The position numbers and the translations under genes were made by a program. Under the pieces are notes generated by a model. It saw nothing but the letters and a program-made list of their open reading frames with translations, searched no databases and was not told the DNA's origin. Shown in pieces: positions 47,880-59,274 of a stretch of DNA of 64,000 bases (position 1 is the first letter of the stretch; every line of letters begins with the position of its first letter). This DNA is from Erwinia tasmaniensis Et1/99 (GTDB lineage Bacteria; Pseudomonadota; Gammaproteobacteria; Enterobacterales; Enterobacteriaceae): NCBI RefSeq assembly GCF_000026185.1, contig NC_010694.1, forward strand, positions 2,852,001 to 2,916,000, read 5' to 3'.

Positions 47880-48338
47880 TCAGCTTTTGACCAGTGGGGG
47901 GATATAGGCAATTCCCATATCCCAGGGCTGTTCGATCCAGGTATTCTGCGGAATATCGATAATATAATCATCGACCAGTGGACGACCTGCCGGTTTGGCA
48001 AAAATGGTGACAAAGTGCGCTTTCGGATACATATCGCGAATAGCCTGTGCAGTACCGCCGGTATCCACCAGATCGTCAATCACGATAAAACCTTCACCGT
48101 CCCCTTCAGCACGCTTCAACACGCTCATTTCACGCTGATTATCATGGTCGTAGCTGGAGATACAAACCGTATCAACATGACGGATACACAGCTCGCGCGC
48201 CAGCAGCGCAGCCGGCACCAAACCACCGCGGCTGACGGCAATAATCCCTTTCCACTGTTCAGCAGGCAGCAGGCGCGCGGCCAGTTTACGGGCATGGATT
48301 TGCAGCATGTCCCAGGTGACGACGTATTTTTCACTCAT
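47880..48338 (-). CDS. gpt: Xanthine-guanine phosphoribosyltransferase
   Basis: Gpt salvages guanine and xanthine to GMP and XMP using PRPP. The 152-residue protein has the E. coli start [20 protein letters not shown], the flexible-loop [14 protein letters not shown], and the PRPP motif [17 protein letters not shown] 48338 was chosen by homology, since the frame is open upstream to 48485. It is divergent from pepD, as in E. coli. Confidence 0.97.
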
Positions 48339-48600
48339 AAAAGAAATCCCAACCAAGAAAATTGGCTCAAAAAATGTGCAGTAGCAGCGGTTGCGCGGAA
48401 TTATAGAGATATGGGCCGCTAAACACCAGCCCGCCACGCCCGGCGCCGTTATTTTTCCCTGGGTGAAGGGAGCATGCGCCCACAAACGGTGATATTCTTT
48501 GGCAACCGCGCCCGATGCGCTGGCGCAATTTTCTAACCGCTATCCAGGCACGCCCCCTGCCGGTCAGACAGGCCGGTGATGCCGACACAGGAGAGTTAAC

Positions 48601-50058
48601 GTGTCTGAATTGTCTCAATTATCCCCGCAGCCGCTGTGGGACATTTTTGCAAAAATCTGCTCCATTCCCCACCCTTCATATCATGAAGAGCAGCTGGCAT
48701 CTTATATTACCGCCTGGGCGACGGAACAGGGTTTCTGGAACGAGCGTGATGAAGTCGGCAACATTTTGATCCGTAAACCGGCCACGCCCGGTTATGAAAA
48801 CCGTAAGCCGGTGGCGTTACAGGCGCATCTGGATATGGTGCCACAGAAAAATAACGATACGCTGCACGACTTTACGCAAGATCCTATCCAACCCTGGGTT
48901 GACGGCGAGTGGGTAAAAGCGCGTGGCACCACGCTGGGCGCAGATAATGGTATTGGTATGGCTTCAGCGCTGGCGGTGCTGGCCGATAACAGCCTGCAAC
49001 ACGGCCCGCTGGAAGTGCTGCTCACCATGACCGAAGAAACCGGCATGGCAGGAGCATTCGGCTTACAGCCCGGCTGGCTGCAGGCGGATATTCTGATTAA
49101 TACCGATTCCGAAGAGGAAGGTGAAATCTACATGGGCTGTGCGGGCGGCGTCGATTTTACCAGCAGCCTTGAACTGAATTATGAAGCGATTCCGTCTGAC
49201 TACCAGACGATGAAACTGACGCTGAAAGGCCTGAAAGGCGGTCATTCCGGCTGTGATATTCATCTTGGTCTCGGCAACGCCAATAAATTGCTGGCCCGCT
49301 TCCTGTTTGCCCATGCGCAACGGCTGGATCTGCGTTTGGTGGACTTCAACGGCGGTACGCTGCGCAATGCTATCCCTCGTGAGGCTTATGCCACGCTGGC
49401 GGTCCCCTCACAGCAGGCCGACAGGCTGAAGTCTGTGGCGGCAGATTATCTGCTGACGCTGCAAAACGAGCTGGGCCTGGTAGAAAAAAATATCGCATTC
49501 GTGGTGGAAGATATTACCCACGCGCCGCAGGCGCTGGATGTTCGCAGTCGTGATGCCTTTATCGCGCTGCTGAACAGCACCCCAAACGGGGTGATCCGTC
49601 ATTCGGACGTCATGAAAGGCGTGGTGGAAACCTCGCTGAACGTTGGCGTGGTAAAACTGGAAGATAATCAGGCAAAAATCAACTGCCTGATCCGCTCGCT
49701 GCTCGACAGCGGTAAGCAGTCAGTCGTCGAGACGTTGACCGCACTGGGCCAGCTGGCCGGGGCGCATACTCTCGCTAAGGGCAGCTATCCTGGCTGGCAG
49801 CCAGACGGCAGTTCGCCGGTGATGGCGTTAGTACGCACAACCTACGAGCAGCTGTTCGACAAAACCCCCAGCATTCAGGTGATCCATGCCGGCCTGGAGT
49901 GTGGGCTGTTCAAGGAGCCATATCCGCAGATGGATATGGTCTCCATTGGGCCGACCATTACCGGAGCCCACTCTCCCGATGAGCAGGCGCACATCGCCAG
50001 CGTAGGGCTTTACTGGCAGTTACTGACCGCGCTGCTGAAGGCGATCCCGGCGAAATAA
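48601..50058 (+). CDS. pepD: Aminoacyl-histidine dipeptidase (peptidase D)
   Basis: PepD is a cytoplasmic zinc M20-type dipeptidase that cleaves Xaa-His (carnosine-like) and other dipeptides. The 485-residue protein equals E. coli in length. Zinc-site motifs: QAHLDMVPQ, GADNGIGMA, TMTEETGMAGA, INTDSEEEGE and the C-terminal GAHSPDE. The start is GTG with AGGAGAG upstream. The 260-bp gap to gpt holds both divergent promoters. Confidence 0.96.
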   Translation: MSELSQLSPQPLWDIFAKICSIPHPSYHEEQLASYITAWATEQGFWNERDEVGNILIRKPATPGYENRKPVALQAHLDMVPQKNNDTLHDFTQDPIQPWVDGEWVKARGTTLGADNGIGMASALAVLADNSLQHGPLEVLLTMTEETGMAGAFGLQPGWLQADILINTDSEEEGEIYMGCAGGVDFTSSLELNYEAIPSDYQTMKLTLKGLKGGHSGCDIHLGLGNANKLLARFLFAHAQRLDLRLVDFNGGTLRNAIPREAYATLAVPSQQADRLKSVAADYLLTLQNELGLVEKNIAFVVEDITHAPQALDVRSRDAFIALLNSTPNGVIRHSDVMKGVVETSLNVGVVKLEDNQAKINCLIRSLLDSGKQSVVETLTALGQLAGAHTLAKGSYPGWQPDGSSPVMALVRTTYEQLFDKTPSIQVIHAGLECGLFKEPYPQMDMVSIGPTITGAHSPDEQAHIASVGLYWQLLTALLKAIPAK

Positions 50059-50094
50059 ACCATCAGGGGTGGCCCGGGACCGACCCGGTCTGCC

Positions 50095-51150
50095 CTACAA
50101 TCCTAACAGCAGCTGCCGTTCCAGCTGCGGATCCAGCAGCGTGACGTGCAGCCCCACCAGCCTGACTCCGCGCCCTGCCCGCCGCTCATTCCAGCTTTTA
50201 CGTGCCACCTCAATCAAGTCCGCCTTATTCAGCTCTGGCCAGACATGTTCCTGCGTGGTCTGCTGAAAATCGGTGAACTTAAGCTTAACCCCCTGGCGAG
50301 CAATCAGCCTGTCCGGTTTGATTTTACATAACCGCCTCTCCAGCTCGTCGTACAGCAGATCGATAATCTCCAGGCAGGCTTCCCAGCTGTGGATATCCTG
50401 TGACAGCGTGCGCTCCACGCCGAGAGACTTGCGCTCCCGCTCGACGATCACCTCGCGATCGTCAATGCCGTTGCAGCGCTCCCACAGCACGCGGCCAAAT
50501 TTGCCAAAGCGCTTCAGCAACGTCGCCAGATCGGTTTTCTGCACGTCGGCACAGGTGGTGAGCCCCAGCTCCTCAAGTTTTCGCGCGGTGACCTTTCCCA
50601 CGCCGGGAATTTTCGCCAGCGGCAGGCGTTGCAGGAAGTCAGGCACTTCCTCTGGGGTGATCACAAACTGGCCGTTGGGCTTATTAATATCAGAGGCAAT
50701 TTTTGCCAAAAATTTAATCGGTGCCACCCCGGCGGAAGCCGTCAGGTTTAGCTCCCGGCTGATGGTATCGCGGATCTGACGGGCAATTAGCGTGGCAGAG
50801 CCCTGGCAGTGTTGACTGTCGGTGACGTCAAGATAGGCTTCATCCAGCGAGAGTGGTTCAATCAGGGGGGTATAACGCGAGAAAATATCGCGAATTTGCG
50901 CACTCGCCTCTTTATAGGCTTCATAGCGCCCGCGGATCACCGTCAAATGGGGGCAGAGTTTCAGCGCCATTGCCGTCGACATCGCGCTGCGTACGCCATA
51001 TTCACGTGCCGGATAGTTGGCGGTACTGATCACGCCGCGCTGGGTTTCGCTGCCGCCAATAGCAACAGGAATGTCGCGCAGGCTGGGATTATCACGCATT
51101 TCTACCGCAGCAAAAAAGCAGTCCATATCCACATGAATGATTTTGCGCAT
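50095..51150 (-). CDS. dinB: DNA polymerase IV
   Basis: DinB is the SOS-induced Y-family translesion polymerase. The 351-residue protein has the catalytic HVDMDCFFAAVEM (D8) and PLSLDEAYLDVT (Asp-Glu pair), the steric-gate Phe, RKLEELGL helix-hairpin-helix and a C-terminal clamp-binding tail (QLLLGL). ATG 51150 has GGAGGGG upstream, and a LexA box lies just before it. In E. coli yafN, yafO and yafP follow dinB; here they are absent, and a YafO-like toxin instead lies at 60.8 kb. Confidence 0.97.
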   Translation of the reverse strand: MRKIIHVDMDCFFAAVEMRDNPSLRDIPVAIGGSETQRGVISTANYPAREYGVRSAMSTAMALKLCPHLTVIRGRYEAYKEASAQIRDIFSRYTPLIEPLSLDEAYLDVTDSQHCQGSATLIARQIRDTISRELNLTASAGVAPIKFLAKIASDINKPNGQFVITPEEVPDFLQRLPLAKIPGVGKVTARKLEELGLTTCADVQKTDLATLLKRFGKFGRVLWERCNGIDDREVIVERERKSLGVERTLSQDIHSWEACLEIIDLLYDELERRLCKIKPDRLIARQGVKLKFTDFQQTTQEHVWPELNKADLIEVARKSWNERRAGRGVRLVGLHVTLLDPQLERQLLLGL

Positions 51151-51166
51151 ATCCCCTCCGACAATA

Positions 51167-51182
51167 CTGGATAAGTATACAG
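51167..51182 (-). promoter_or_regulatory. LexA (SOS) box upstream of dinB
   Basis: On the minus strand CTGTATACTTATCCAG fits the LexA consensus CTGT-N8-ACAG (one departure in the last half) with A/T-rich centre, ending about 16 bp before the dinB start. It closely resembles the E. coli dinB operator. Confidence 0.85.
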
Positions 51183-51363
51183 TCAAGTTAACAGAGTTCA
51201 ACAACCGTGAGAGGAAGCGGCAGAAGCAGATTTTTATGCCAACGATCTTGATAAAAAAATAGACAATGCTAATGTGACGCGGCAACACAAGAATTGTCCG
51301 ATATTGTCATTTAACAGGCGCTTTTCGGCGCTGATTTTCCCCCCTACCTTCAAGAGAAACAGA

Positions 51364-52098
51364 ATGGGCAAAATCGCACTGCTATTTGCGATGATTTTTC
51401 TGCCAGCCGTGGTCTTCGCCAGCGTAACCGAAACGGCTACGCCTCTGGCACCGGTAAGCAAAGAGTTAAGAAAACAGTTAATTGGTGTTCCCGTGTATCT
51501 GCAAATCTTTAAGGAAGAGCGTACGCTGGAACTCTACGGCAAAATTGGCAATGAATACCGTTTACTTAACAGTTACCCCATTTGCAAGTTTTCCGGCGGG
51601 CTGGGGCCGAAACGCGTGCAGGGCGATTTCAAAAGCCCGGAAGGTTTTTACAACGTGAGTTTGTCCCAGCTGAAGCCGAATAGTCGCTTCTACCGGGCGA
51701 TAAACGTCGGCTTTCCCAATGAGTACGATCGCCAGCAGGGCTATCAGGGTAACTATCTGATGATCCACGGCAGCTGCGTATCGATCGGCTGCTATGCCAT
51801 GACCGATGCCTATATGGACGAAATTTATCACTATGTGGAGGCCGCGCTGCGCAATGGTCAGCCACGTATCGACGTCAGTATCTATCCGTTCCGGATGACC
51901 GAGAGCAACATGCAGCGCCACCGCTACTCGACCTATATTAACTTCTGGAAGCAGCTACAGCCTGGCTATGCGCAATTTGTGCAGACTAAGCAACCTCCGG
52001 CCATGGCCGTGAACGCCGGTAAATATGTGCTGGACCGCCCGCTGACCAACGGCCCGGCAGCGCCGACATCAGCCCTCGCGCTCTCCCAGGTAAAATAG
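51364..52098 (+). CDS. dpaA: L,D-transpeptidase-fold protein (YafK/DpaA-type)
   Basis: This 244-residue protein is the YafK homologue. In E. coli YafK (DpaA/LdtF) detaches Braun lipoprotein from peptidoglycan rather than cross-linking it. The signal peptide ([20 protein letters not shown]) is followed by the YkuD catalytic domain with [16 protein letters not shown], where Cys143 is the nucleophile and the His in IHG assists. ATG 51364 follows AGAAACAG. It is divergent from dinB and overlaps the convergent yafJ gene by 30 bp at its 3' end. Confidence 0.93.
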   Translation: MGKIALLFAMIFLPAVVFASVTETATPLAPVSKELRKQLIGVPVYLQIFKEERTLELYGKIGNEYRLLNSYPICKFSGGLGPKRVQGDFKSPEGFYNVSLSQLKPNSRFYRAINVGFPNEYDRQQGYQGNYLMIHGSCVSIGCYAMTDAYMDEIYHYVEAALRNGQPRIDVSIYPFRMTESNMQRHRYSTYINFWKQLQPGYAQFVQTKQPPAMAVNAGKYVLDRPLTNGPAAPTSALALSQVK

Positions 52099-52836
52099 CG
52101 CCCATTCCCCTGGCGCAATCTTGTGCCAGGTTTCATTCGCCGTCAGCGGCTGGGTGGCCACCACGGTAACCACGTCATTCGGCGTGGTCTGCCGTTGAAA
52201 ATCAATTTCTACATCCTGATCCAGCAGCTTGGCCTTACCGAACGGCGCACGCCGGGTTATCCAGAACAGGTTGGTCGAGCAGAAGGCCATCAGGTAGCGG
52301 CCGTCCGACAACAGCATATTGAATACGCCTTTTTCACGCATCTCCTGCGCCAGCTCGGCAATATAGCGGAACACCGCCGGCCAGTTGCCGGGCGTGCGCG
52401 GATAGCGCGTGGTCAGCTTGTGCAACAGCCAGCAGAATGCCAGCTCGCTGTCGGTTTCCCCCACCGGGCGATACGGGCCGGTATCAAGATTTTTGTACCC
52501 TCTCAACTGGCCGTTATGCGCATAGGTCCAGTTGCGCCCCCACAGCTCACGGGTAAACGGGTGGGTATTCTCCAGCGACACCTCACCACGGTTAGCCTGG
52601 CGGATATGCGCCACCACCGAGCGTGATTTAATGGGATAGTCCTGTACCAGCCGGGCAATGGGCGACTGGAAACTGGGCTGCGGATCTTTGAACGTGCGAC
52701 AGCCTTTCCCTTCATAAAAGGTAATGCCCCAGCCATCTTTATGCGGACCGGTTCCGCCACCGCGCTGCACCAGCCCGGTAAAGCTAAAACAGATGTCCGT
52801 CGGGACATTGGCGCTCATCCCGAGCAGTTCGCACAT
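52069..52836 (-). CDS. yafJ: Class II glutamine amidotransferase YafJ
   Basis: This 255-residue Ntn-type amidotransferase domain protein has Cys2 ([12 protein letters not shown]) as expected nucleophile, [38 protein letters not shown] and FAHNG-like YAHNGQL. It lacks a synthase domain, so it may hydrolyse glutamine or act on gamma-glutamyl compounds; the substrate is unknown. Gene order yafK-yafJ-gmhA-fadE is as in E. coli. Confidence 0.94.
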   Translation of the reverse strand: MCELLGMSANVPTDICFSFTGLVQRGGGTGPHKDGWGITFYEGKGCRTFKDPQPSFQSPIARLVQDYPIKSRSVVAHIRQANRGEVSLENTHPFTRELWGRNWTYAHNGQLRGYKNLDTGPYRPVGETDSELAFCWLLHKLTTRYPRTPGNWPAVFRYIAELAQEMREKGVFNMLLSDGRYLMAFCSTNLFWITRRAPFGKAKLLDQDVEIDFQRQTTPNDVVTVVATQPLTANETWHKIAPGEWALFYLGEREG

Positions 52837-53071
52837 AGGAATACCTCATAACCAATACGCCAATAGCGTGAAAAAATGGACTTTTACGGTCGATGTCACC
52901 CGATATAAAACGGCGACCCGACCGTATCTATCAGCTTACCTTAGTCTTCACGGCGGTTGGCAATAAATTTGTTGAGGTGAGATTAAAATGCCTTTAAGAA
53001 CAGGCTTTCGGCCCACGAATGGACCCGTTCGGGAAGCTTCCCCATTGCTGCCTGCCCGCAATGGAAAAAGA

Positions 53072-53650
53072 TTATTTCACCATCTCTTTTTCAATCAGCA
53101 GCATCAGGATATGGATCACTTTAATGTGAATTTCCTGAATACGGTCGGCATAGCCGAAGTGCGGCACGCGAATTTCCACATCCGCCAGGCCGTCCATTTT
53201 CCCGCCGTCTTTCCCGGTCAGGGCGATTACCTTCATGCCCTGAGCGCGCGCGGCCTCAACCGCCTTGATAATGTTCGCTGAGTTGCCCGAGGTCGACAGC
53301 CCCAGCAGAACATCTCCGGCTTTCCCCACCGCTTCAACATAGCGCGAGAAAACATAATCATAGCCAAAGTCATTACTGACGCAGGAGAGATGACTCACGT
53401 CAGAGATGGCGATCGCCGGGTAGCCAGGACGGTTTTCACGGTAACGGCCGGTAAGCTCTTCCGCAAAGTGCATGGCGTCGCAATGCGATCCGCCGTTGCC
53501 GCAGGAGAGAACTTTGCCGCCGGCCTTGAAAGCATCAGCCAGCAACACCGCCGCACGTTGAATGGCCGCGATATTCGCCTCATCACTGAGAAATTTATTC
53601 AGCGTATCTGCCGCTTCGTTCAGTTCGCTACGGATTATGTCCTGGTACAT
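53072..53650 (-). CDS. gmhA: Sedoheptulose-7-phosphate isomerase
   Basis: GmhA (LpcA) makes D-glycero-D-manno-heptose-7-phosphate, the first step to the lipopolysaccharide core heptose. The 192-residue SIS-domain protein has [19 protein letters not shown] (catalytic residues and substrate loop), [16 protein letters not shown] and [12 protein letters not shown]. Length equals E. coli. It is divergent from fadE, as in E. coli. Confidence 0.97.
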
Positions 53651-53820
53651 AGGGGGGATGTCCTCTTAAGGAAAAATTCTCGCCAGAGTTTATCAAGTTG
53701 GCGCAGAGGCGGAAAGTAATAAGCCTGACGGACGCGGGGATCTCACCGCTTTGTGAGCCAGGTTGTAATTATCAGGTAAACAGATTGCAGCCCGCGAGAG
53801 GGTCAACTAAACATGTAACT

Positions 53821-53837
53821 AACAGGTCAGACCACTT
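53821..53837 (+). promoter_or_regulatory. FadR-type operator upstream of fadE
   Basis: AACAGGTCAGACCACTT, read on the reverse strand as AAGTGGTCTGACCTGTT, fits the FadR pattern TGGTC-N-GACC with flanking A/T. It ends 21 bp before the fadE start, so FadR binding would block transcription. Confidence 0.8.
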
Positions 53838-53858
53838 ACTACTTACGGAGCACAGGTT

Positions 53859-56303
53859 ATGATGGTTCTCAGCATTATGGCGACGTTTATCGCGCTCGGC
53901 TTCCTGTTTTATCATCGCGTCAACCTTTTCGCTGCCAGCGCAATTCTACTGGTTTGGACCGCTGCTCTCGGCTTTGCCGGGCTATGGACGTTATGGCTGT
54001 TGCTGCCCCTGGCGGCGGTGCTGCTGGCGCTAAATCTGCCTTCAATACGCCGCCCGCTGCTGACAAAGCCAGCGCTGGCGGCCTTTCAGAAAGTGATGCC
54101 GCCGATGTCACGCACTGAAAAAGAAGCGATTGATGCTGGCACCACCTGGTGGGAAGGCGATCTGTTTCGTGGTAAGCCGGACTGGGAAAAGCTGCATAAC
54201 TATCCGCAGCCGCGCCTGACCACGGAAGAACAGGCATTTATCGATGGCCCGGTGGAAGAAGCCTGCCGCATGGCGAATGATTTCCAGATAACTCACGAAA
54301 TGGCCGACCTGCCGCCGGAACTGTGGGCGTATCTGAAACAGCAGCGCTTCTTCGCAATGATTATCAAAAAGCAGTACGGCGGGCTGGAGTTCTCCGCTTA
54401 TGCCCAGGCTCAGGTACTGCAAAAGCTGGCGGGCGTTTCCGGCATTTTGGCCATTACCGTTGGCGTACCCAACTCCCTGGGACCGGGAGAACTGTTACAG
54501 CATTACGGCACCGAGGAACAAAAGGATCGCTATCTGCCACGTCTGGCGCGCGGCGAGGAGATCCCCTGCTTTGCGTTGACCAGTCCGGAAGCCGGTTCCG
54601 ATGCCGGTGCCATTCCGGATACCGGCGTGGTATGTATGGGAGAATGGCAGGGTGAACAGGTTCTTGGCATGCGTCTGACCTGGAACAAGCGCTATATCAC
54701 CCTGGCCCCGATAGCCACGGTACTCGGCCTGGCGTTTAAACTGTCCGATCCACAACATTTGTTAGGGGAAAATGAAGAGCCCGGCATTACCTGTGCCCTG
54801 ATCCCCACGCAAACCCCCGGCGTCGAGATCGGCCAGCGCCACTTCCCGCTCAACGTGCCCTTCCAGAACGGGCCGACGCGCGGCAACGATATTTTTGTGC
54901 CCATCGATTTTATTATCGGCGGCCCGGCGATGGCCGGTCAGGGCTGGCGCATGCTGGTCGAATGCCTGTCTGTCGGGCGTGGCATCACCCTGCCGTCAAA
55001 CTCTACCGGCAGTTTGAAAAGTATTGCCCTGGCAACGGGGGCCTACGCCCATATCCGCCGCCAGTTCCGCGTTTCCATTGGCAAAATGGAGGGGATCGAG
55101 GAGCCGTTGGCACGCATTGCCGGTAATGCTTACGTCATGGATGCCGCCGCTTCGCTGATCACCAGCGGCATTATGCTCGGTGAGAAGCCCGCCGTGCTGT
55201 CAGCTATCGTGAAATACCACTGCACCCATCGCGGCCAGCGGGCGATTATTGACGCGATGGATATCGCCGGCGGCAAAGGCATTATGCTGGGTAACGGGAA
55301 TTTTCTCGCCCGCGCTTATCAGGGCGCGCCGATTGCCATTACCGTGGAGGGAGCCAATATCCTCACCCGCAGCATGATTATCTTTGGCCAGGGCGCGATC
55401 CGCTGCCATCCGTATGTGCTGGATGAGATGGCGGCCGCGCAGAATAACGACGTGGCGGCGTTCGATAAAGCCCTGTTCAGCCATATTGGCCATATCGGCT
55501 GCAACAAGATGCGCAGCCTGTGGCTGGGCTTAACCGGCGGGCGCACCAGCGCCACGCCAACCCGTGACGCCACGCGCCGCTACTATCAGCACCTGAACCG
55601 CATCAGCGCCAACCTTGCGTTGCTTTCGGATATGTCGATGACGATCCTCGGCGGTAGCCTGAAACGGCGTGAGCGTATTTCAGCCCGGCTGGGGGATGTC
55701 CTGAGCCAGCTCTATCTGGCCTCGGCGGCGCTCAAACGCTATGAGGATGAAGGGCGCAATGAGGCGGATCTGCCGCTGCTGCACTGGGGCGTACAGGACG
55801 CCCTGCATCAGGCAGAAACGGCGATGGACGATTTGCTACGCAACTTCCCCCATCGCCTGCTTGCAGGGATGATGCGCGTGCTGATTTTCCCGACCGGACT
55901 GCGCTGCCCTGCTCCCTCCGACCGCCTCGATCATCAGCTGGCGCAGATCCTGCAAGTGCCGTCGGCGACCCGCAGCCGTCTGGGGCGCGGTCAGTACCTG
56001 ACGCCGGGCGAGAATAATCCGGCAGGGCAGCTGGAAGCGGCGTTACAGGATGTGATAGCGGCAGAAGCGATCCACGACCGCCTTTGTCAACAGCAGAAAA
56101 AGCACCTGCCGTTCACCCGCCTTGATGCGTTAGCGGCCAGAGGGTTGCAGGAACAGTGGATCACCCAGCAGGAGGCCGATATTTTGATTCAGGCTGAAGC
56201 CAGCCGCCTGCGTTCGATTAACGTTGATGAGTTTGCGCCGGATGCGCTGGCCACCAGGCCGGTGAAAGAGGCCAGGGCAGCGCCGAAGATTGCCGCAGCA
56301 TAA
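53859..56303 (+). CDS. fadE: Acyl-CoA dehydrogenase FadE
   Basis: FadE is the FAD-dependent first enzyme of fatty-acid beta-oxidation. At 814 residues it equals E. coli FadE. It begins with two membrane-like segments, then the acyl-CoA dehydrogenase core: [54 protein letters not shown], and the C-terminal DUF1974 domain. An operator for FadR precedes it and a terminator follows. Confidence 0.97.
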   Translation: MMVLSIMATFIALGFLFYHRVNLFAASAILLVWTAALGFAGLWTLWLLLPLAAVLLALNLPSIRRPLLTKPALAAFQKVMPPMSRTEKEAIDAGTTWWEGDLFRGKPDWEKLHNYPQPRLTTEEQAFIDGPVEEACRMANDFQITHEMADLPPELWAYLKQQRFFAMIIKKQYGGLEFSAYAQAQVLQKLAGVSGILAITVGVPNSLGPGELLQHYGTEEQKDRYLPRLARGEEIPCFALTSPEAGSDAGAIPDTGVVCMGEWQGEQVLGMRLTWNKRYITLAPIATVLGLAFKLSDPQHLLGENEEPGITCALIPTQTPGVEIGQRHFPLNVPFQNGPTRGNDIFVPIDFIIGGPAMAGQGWRMLVECLSVGRGITLPSNSTGSLKSIALATGAYAHIRRQFRVSIGKMEGIEEPLARIAGNAYVMDAAASLITSGIMLGEKPAVLSAIVKYHCTHRGQRAIIDAMDIAGGKGIMLGNGNFLARAYQGAPIAITVEGANILTRSMIIFGQGAIRCHPYVLDEMAAAQNNDVAAFDKALFSHIGHIGCNKMRSLWLGLTGGRTSATPTRDATRRYYQHLNRISANLALLSDMSMTILGGSLKRRERISARLGDVLSQLYLASAALKRYEDEGRNEADLPLLHWGVQDALHQAETAMDDLLRNFPHRLLAGMMRVLIFPTGLRCPAPSDRLDHQLAQILQVPSATRSRLGRGQYLTPGENNPAGQLEAALQDVIAAEAIHDRLCQQQKKHLPFTRLDALAARGLQEQWITQQEADILIQAEASRLRSINVDEFAPDALATRPVKEARAAPKIAAA

Positions 56304-56308
56304 CCGCA

Positions 56309-56328
56309 CGGGGGGACATATCCCCCCG
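56309..56328. terminator. Terminator between fadE and mtnK
   Basis: CGGGGGGA-CATA-TCCCCCCG is a perfect 8-bp stem 5 bp after the fadE stop and 8 bp from the convergent mtnK stop. CGCGCTTTCC follows on the plus strand. Confidence 0.75.
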
Positions 56329-56336
56329 CGCTTTCC

Positions 56337-57536
56337 TTAGCCGTTCTGGCGAATACGCGCAATCAGCGCGTCAATATCCGCAACGTGGTCGGCCAGCAGG
56401 ATCAGGCTGCGGCCCAGCGTTATCGCCTGGCGCACGCACTCAACGCGCATCGCATCATCCTGAATGCCTTTAATATCCGCCACCTGCGACATGCCCACGG
56501 TGCGACGAATAAGCTCGGTGCCGCTGTAGCCAACGCTATCGCGCCATATCTTAGCCAGGAAAGTGCTGGCATAACCCGGTACGGCCAGCGCACGGTCGCG
56601 GCTTTTCTCTGCTGCCAGCGCCAGGAAACCTTCTGCAAAGCTCTGCCACAGTTGGCGTACGTCGTTCAGGCGTTTCTCACGGGCATCGGCCGCCTCACGC
56701 GGAGGCAGCAGCCCCGGTGCGGCGCAGTAGCTAATCAGCAGGTTGCCCAGCGCGCTGCCAATATCAAAGCCTATCGGGCCGTAGAAACCAAATTCGGCAT
56801 CGATAACCTTCAGGCTGCCCTCTGCGACAAAGATTGATCCGCTGTGCACATCGCCGTGCAGCAGCGCTTCGGCATTGCTATAGAAACGATGTTTTAATCC
56901 GGCCACGGCCACGCGCAGCTCGTGGTCTTCACGCAGCGACTCCGCCAGCGGCTCCAGCGCACGCGGGTAGGCATTACGCGCATGGACTTCATAAGGCTCA
57001 TTAAAGAAAAGCTCTTCGGTAATGTCGCACAGTTCCGGGTTAGTGAAGCGGATGACGTCCGCTTTTTTCTGATGGGGATGCTGGAAGAAATCAGAAGTAT
57101 GGAACAGCGTCTGCGCCAGATAATCTCCCAGCTGCCCTGCTGCCTGCGGCCAGTCGATGCCTTTTACCAAGTCGGCGCGCCAGATAGCATGATCGGAGAG
57201 ATCCTCCATCACCGTCACCGCCAGCAGCGGGTCGTAATGCAGAATGTTAACCGTATGCTGCGGGCAGAATTTGCCATGCTCAATCAGCACTTCGGCCTCC
57301 AGACGGGCGCGATCGAGGGTCAGCGGCCAGGATTCCCCCACGCAGCGCACCCAGGGCAGCGCCTGCTTCACAATCACCCGACTGACGCCCGCCGTATCGA
57401 AAATCCTGAACACCAGATTCAGGTTACCGTCGCCCACTTCCAGCGCGTCGACCAGACTGTTGGGATTATCCACGCCGCCAAACTGGCGAGCATATTCCAC
57501 GGCATCAGCTGCGGCAAACGTACGGTATTGCGACAT
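56337..57536 (-). CDS. mtnK: 5-methylthioribose kinase
   Basis: MtnK phosphorylates 5-methylthioribose in methionine salvage. The 399-residue protein kinase-like fold enzyme has [17 protein letters not shown] catalytic loop ([13 protein letters not shown]), [17 protein letters not shown] metal site and [15 protein letters not shown]. It is divergent from mtnA with a MetJ-like box between them, so both respond to S-adenosylmethionine status. Confidence 0.96.
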   Translation of the reverse strand: MSQYRTFAAADAVEYARQFGGVDNPNSLVDALEVGDGNLNLVFRIFDTAGVSRVIVKQALPWVRCVGESWPLTLDRARLEAEVLIEHGKFCPQHTVNILHYDPLLAVTVMEDLSDHAIWRADLVKGIDWPQAAGQLGDYLAQTLFHTSDFFQHPHQKKADVIRFTNPELCDITEELFFNEPYEVHARNAYPRALEPLAESLREDHELRVAVAGLKHRFYSNAEALLHGDVHSGSIFVAEGSLKVIDAEFGFYGPIGFDIGSALGNLLISYCAAPGLLPPREAADAREKRLNDVRQLWQSFAEGFLALAAEKSRDRALAVPGYASTFLAKIWRDSVGYSGTELIRRTVGMSQVADIKGIQDDAMRVECVRQAITLGRSLILLADHVADIDALIARIRQNG

Positions 57537-57583
57537 AACCTGTTCCTCAAAAATAAACGGTGATTCGTTATAATAAGCCGTTC

Positions 57584-57599
57584 AGACGTCTATACATCC
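57584..57599. promoter_or_regulatory. MetJ box between mtnK and mtnA
   Basis: AGACGTCT, a perfect MetJ half-unit, at 57584-57591, is followed by the weaker ATACATCC unit. It lies in the divergent promoter region, 48 bp from mtnK and 60 bp from mtnA. Confidence 0.75.
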
Positions 57600-57650
57600 G
57601 TTAGCCATGTTGGCACAATAACCCGCAGGAAATCAACCAGGATTTTATCG

Positions 57651-58682
57651 ATGCAAACACTCAGCACCACCAGCTTACGGATACGTGACAACCAGCTTTG
57701 GATCCTCGACCAGCAGGCGCTGCCGCAGCAGAAAATCTGGTGCCCAACGCCCGATGTCAATGAACTGGTCGGCCATATTAAGGCACTGCGCGTGCGCGGA
57801 GCGCCGCTGATCGGCCTGTCTGCCAGCCTGCTGCTGGCGCTGCTGGCGGAAAACGGCATGGCAAAAGCCGCGCTGGCCGACGCGCTGGAAGTGCTGCGCG
57901 CCGCGCGCCCAACGGCGGTGAATCTGATGAATAACCTTGACCGCATGAAGCTGGCGCTGGCGCAAAACGACGTTGTCAGCGCCATGAGCACAGAGGCGCT
58001 GCGCCTGATCGACGAAGATAAGGCGCTGTGTGAGCGCATCGCCGCCGCGGGCAGCGCGCTGATCGCCCCAGGCAGCCGCCTGCTGACCCACTGCAATACC
58101 GGAGGGCTCGCCACGGCGGGCGTTGGCACGGCGCTGGGCGTCATTGCACGCGGCTGGCAGCAGGGCAACGTTGCCAGCGTTTGGGTCGATGAAACCCGTC
58201 CGCTGTTGCAGGGCGGCCGCCTGACGGCCTGGGAACTGGGCGAACTGGGCGTACCCTACCGGTTAATCTGCGACTCGATGGCCGCCAGCCTGATGGCGCG
58301 CGGTGAGGTGGACGCAGTCTGGATGGGCGCGGATCGGATCGCGGCGAACGGCGACGTGGCGAATAAAATCGGCACCTACAGCCTGGCGGTGCTGGCGCAT
58401 TATCACAACATTCCATTCTATGTGGCGGCCCCGCATACCACGCTGGATCGGGCCTGTCCGAACGGTGACGCCATCCCGATTGAGCAGCGGACAGCCGCTG
58501 AGGTGACCGGCGTCAGCGGCAGTTTTGGCAGCGTACACTGGGCACCGGAAAACGCGGCGGTATACAACCCGGCGTTTGACGTTACGCCCGCCTCGCTGAT
58601 TAGCGGCTGGGTATTGGATAGCGGCGTGGTGACGCCAGAACAGGTGACGGCGGGTGAGTTTTTACCGCTTCATCAGGGGTAA
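57651..58682 (+). CDS. mtnA: Methylthioribose-1-phosphate isomerase
   Basis: MtnA converts methylthioribose-1-phosphate to methylthioribulose-1-phosphate. The 343-residue eIF2B-like protein has [13 protein letters not shown], the catalytic Cys148 in [13 protein letters not shown] and Asp228 in [13 protein letters not shown], plus [12 protein letters not shown]. It is divergent from mtnK and convergent with mtnD. Confidence 0.96.
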   Translation: MQTLSTTSLRIRDNQLWILDQQALPQQKIWCPTPDVNELVGHIKALRVRGAPLIGLSASLLLALLAENGMAKAALADALEVLRAARPTAVNLMNNLDRMKLALAQNDVVSAMSTEALRLIDEDKALCERIAAAGSALIAPGSRLLTHCNTGGLATAGVGTALGVIARGWQQGNVASVWVDETRPLLQGGRLTAWELGELGVPYRLICDSMAASLMARGEVDAVWMGADRIAANGDVANKIGTYSLAVLAHYHNIPFYVAAPHTTLDRACPNGDAIPIEQRTAAEVTGVSGSFGSVHWAPENAAVYNPAFDVTPASLISGWVLDSGVVTPEQVTAGEFLPLHQG

Positions 58683-58687
58683 TCAAC

Positions 58688-58718
58688 CGGGGCAAGCGTA
58701 TAGATCGCGGCTGCCCCG
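58688..58718 (+). terminator. Terminator after mtnA
   Basis: CGGGGCA (58688-58694) pairs with TGCCCCG (58712-58718), then CGTTTTATCCC. It lies 6 bp after the mtnA stop. Confidence 0.55.
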
Positions 58719-58731
58719 CGTTTTATCCCGT

Positions 58732-59274
58732 TTAAGGCAGGCGCGGATAGCCGTCTGCAATCGGGTCACCGGTAAATTTGGCGATCCAACCCTCCTGATT
58801 GTCGAAGATGCGGATGGCGGTGAAGTGCGGTGAGGATCCCATATCAAACCAGTGCGGCGTGCCTGCCGGAACCGAGATCAGGTCATTTTTTTCACACAAT
58901 ACCTGAAAAATATGCCCGTCGAGATGCAGGCAGAACAGCCCTGCCCCTTCAACAAAGAAGCGCACTTCGTCTTCTCCATGAGTATGTTCAGAGAGAAACT
59001 TGCTGCGCAGCGCCTCTTTCTGCGGATTGTCGGCACGCATGCTGATCACATCCCAGCTCTGGTAGCCTTTCTCCGCCACCAGACGATCGATAGCATGCTG
59101 ATAAGCGCCGATCACCGTTTCTGGATCAGGGTTATCCCCCAGGTCGCGGTCGGCCTGCCAGCGTTCAAAGCGCACCCCTTTGCTGCCCAGCTTTTCAGCC
59201 ATTTCCGCCGCATCCATGCTGTACCACACCGGGGTAGTCGCTTCACTCTCGGTAAAAATAGTCAGTGCACTCAT
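58732..59274 (-). CDS. mtnD: Acireductone dioxygenase
   Basis: MtnD oxidises the acireductone to the 2-oxo acid precursor of methionine and formate (iron form). The 180-residue cupin has the metal-binding H-T-H-G-E-D-E in [19 protein letters not shown] and the later [11 protein letters not shown]is. It overlaps mtnC by 4 bp, forming the mtnB-mtnC-mtnD operon. Confidence 0.96.

Noticed and set aside
52988..53281. Plus-strand frame between yafJ and gmhA
   Set aside because: Most of it is antisense to gmhA, whose protein is clearly conserved.
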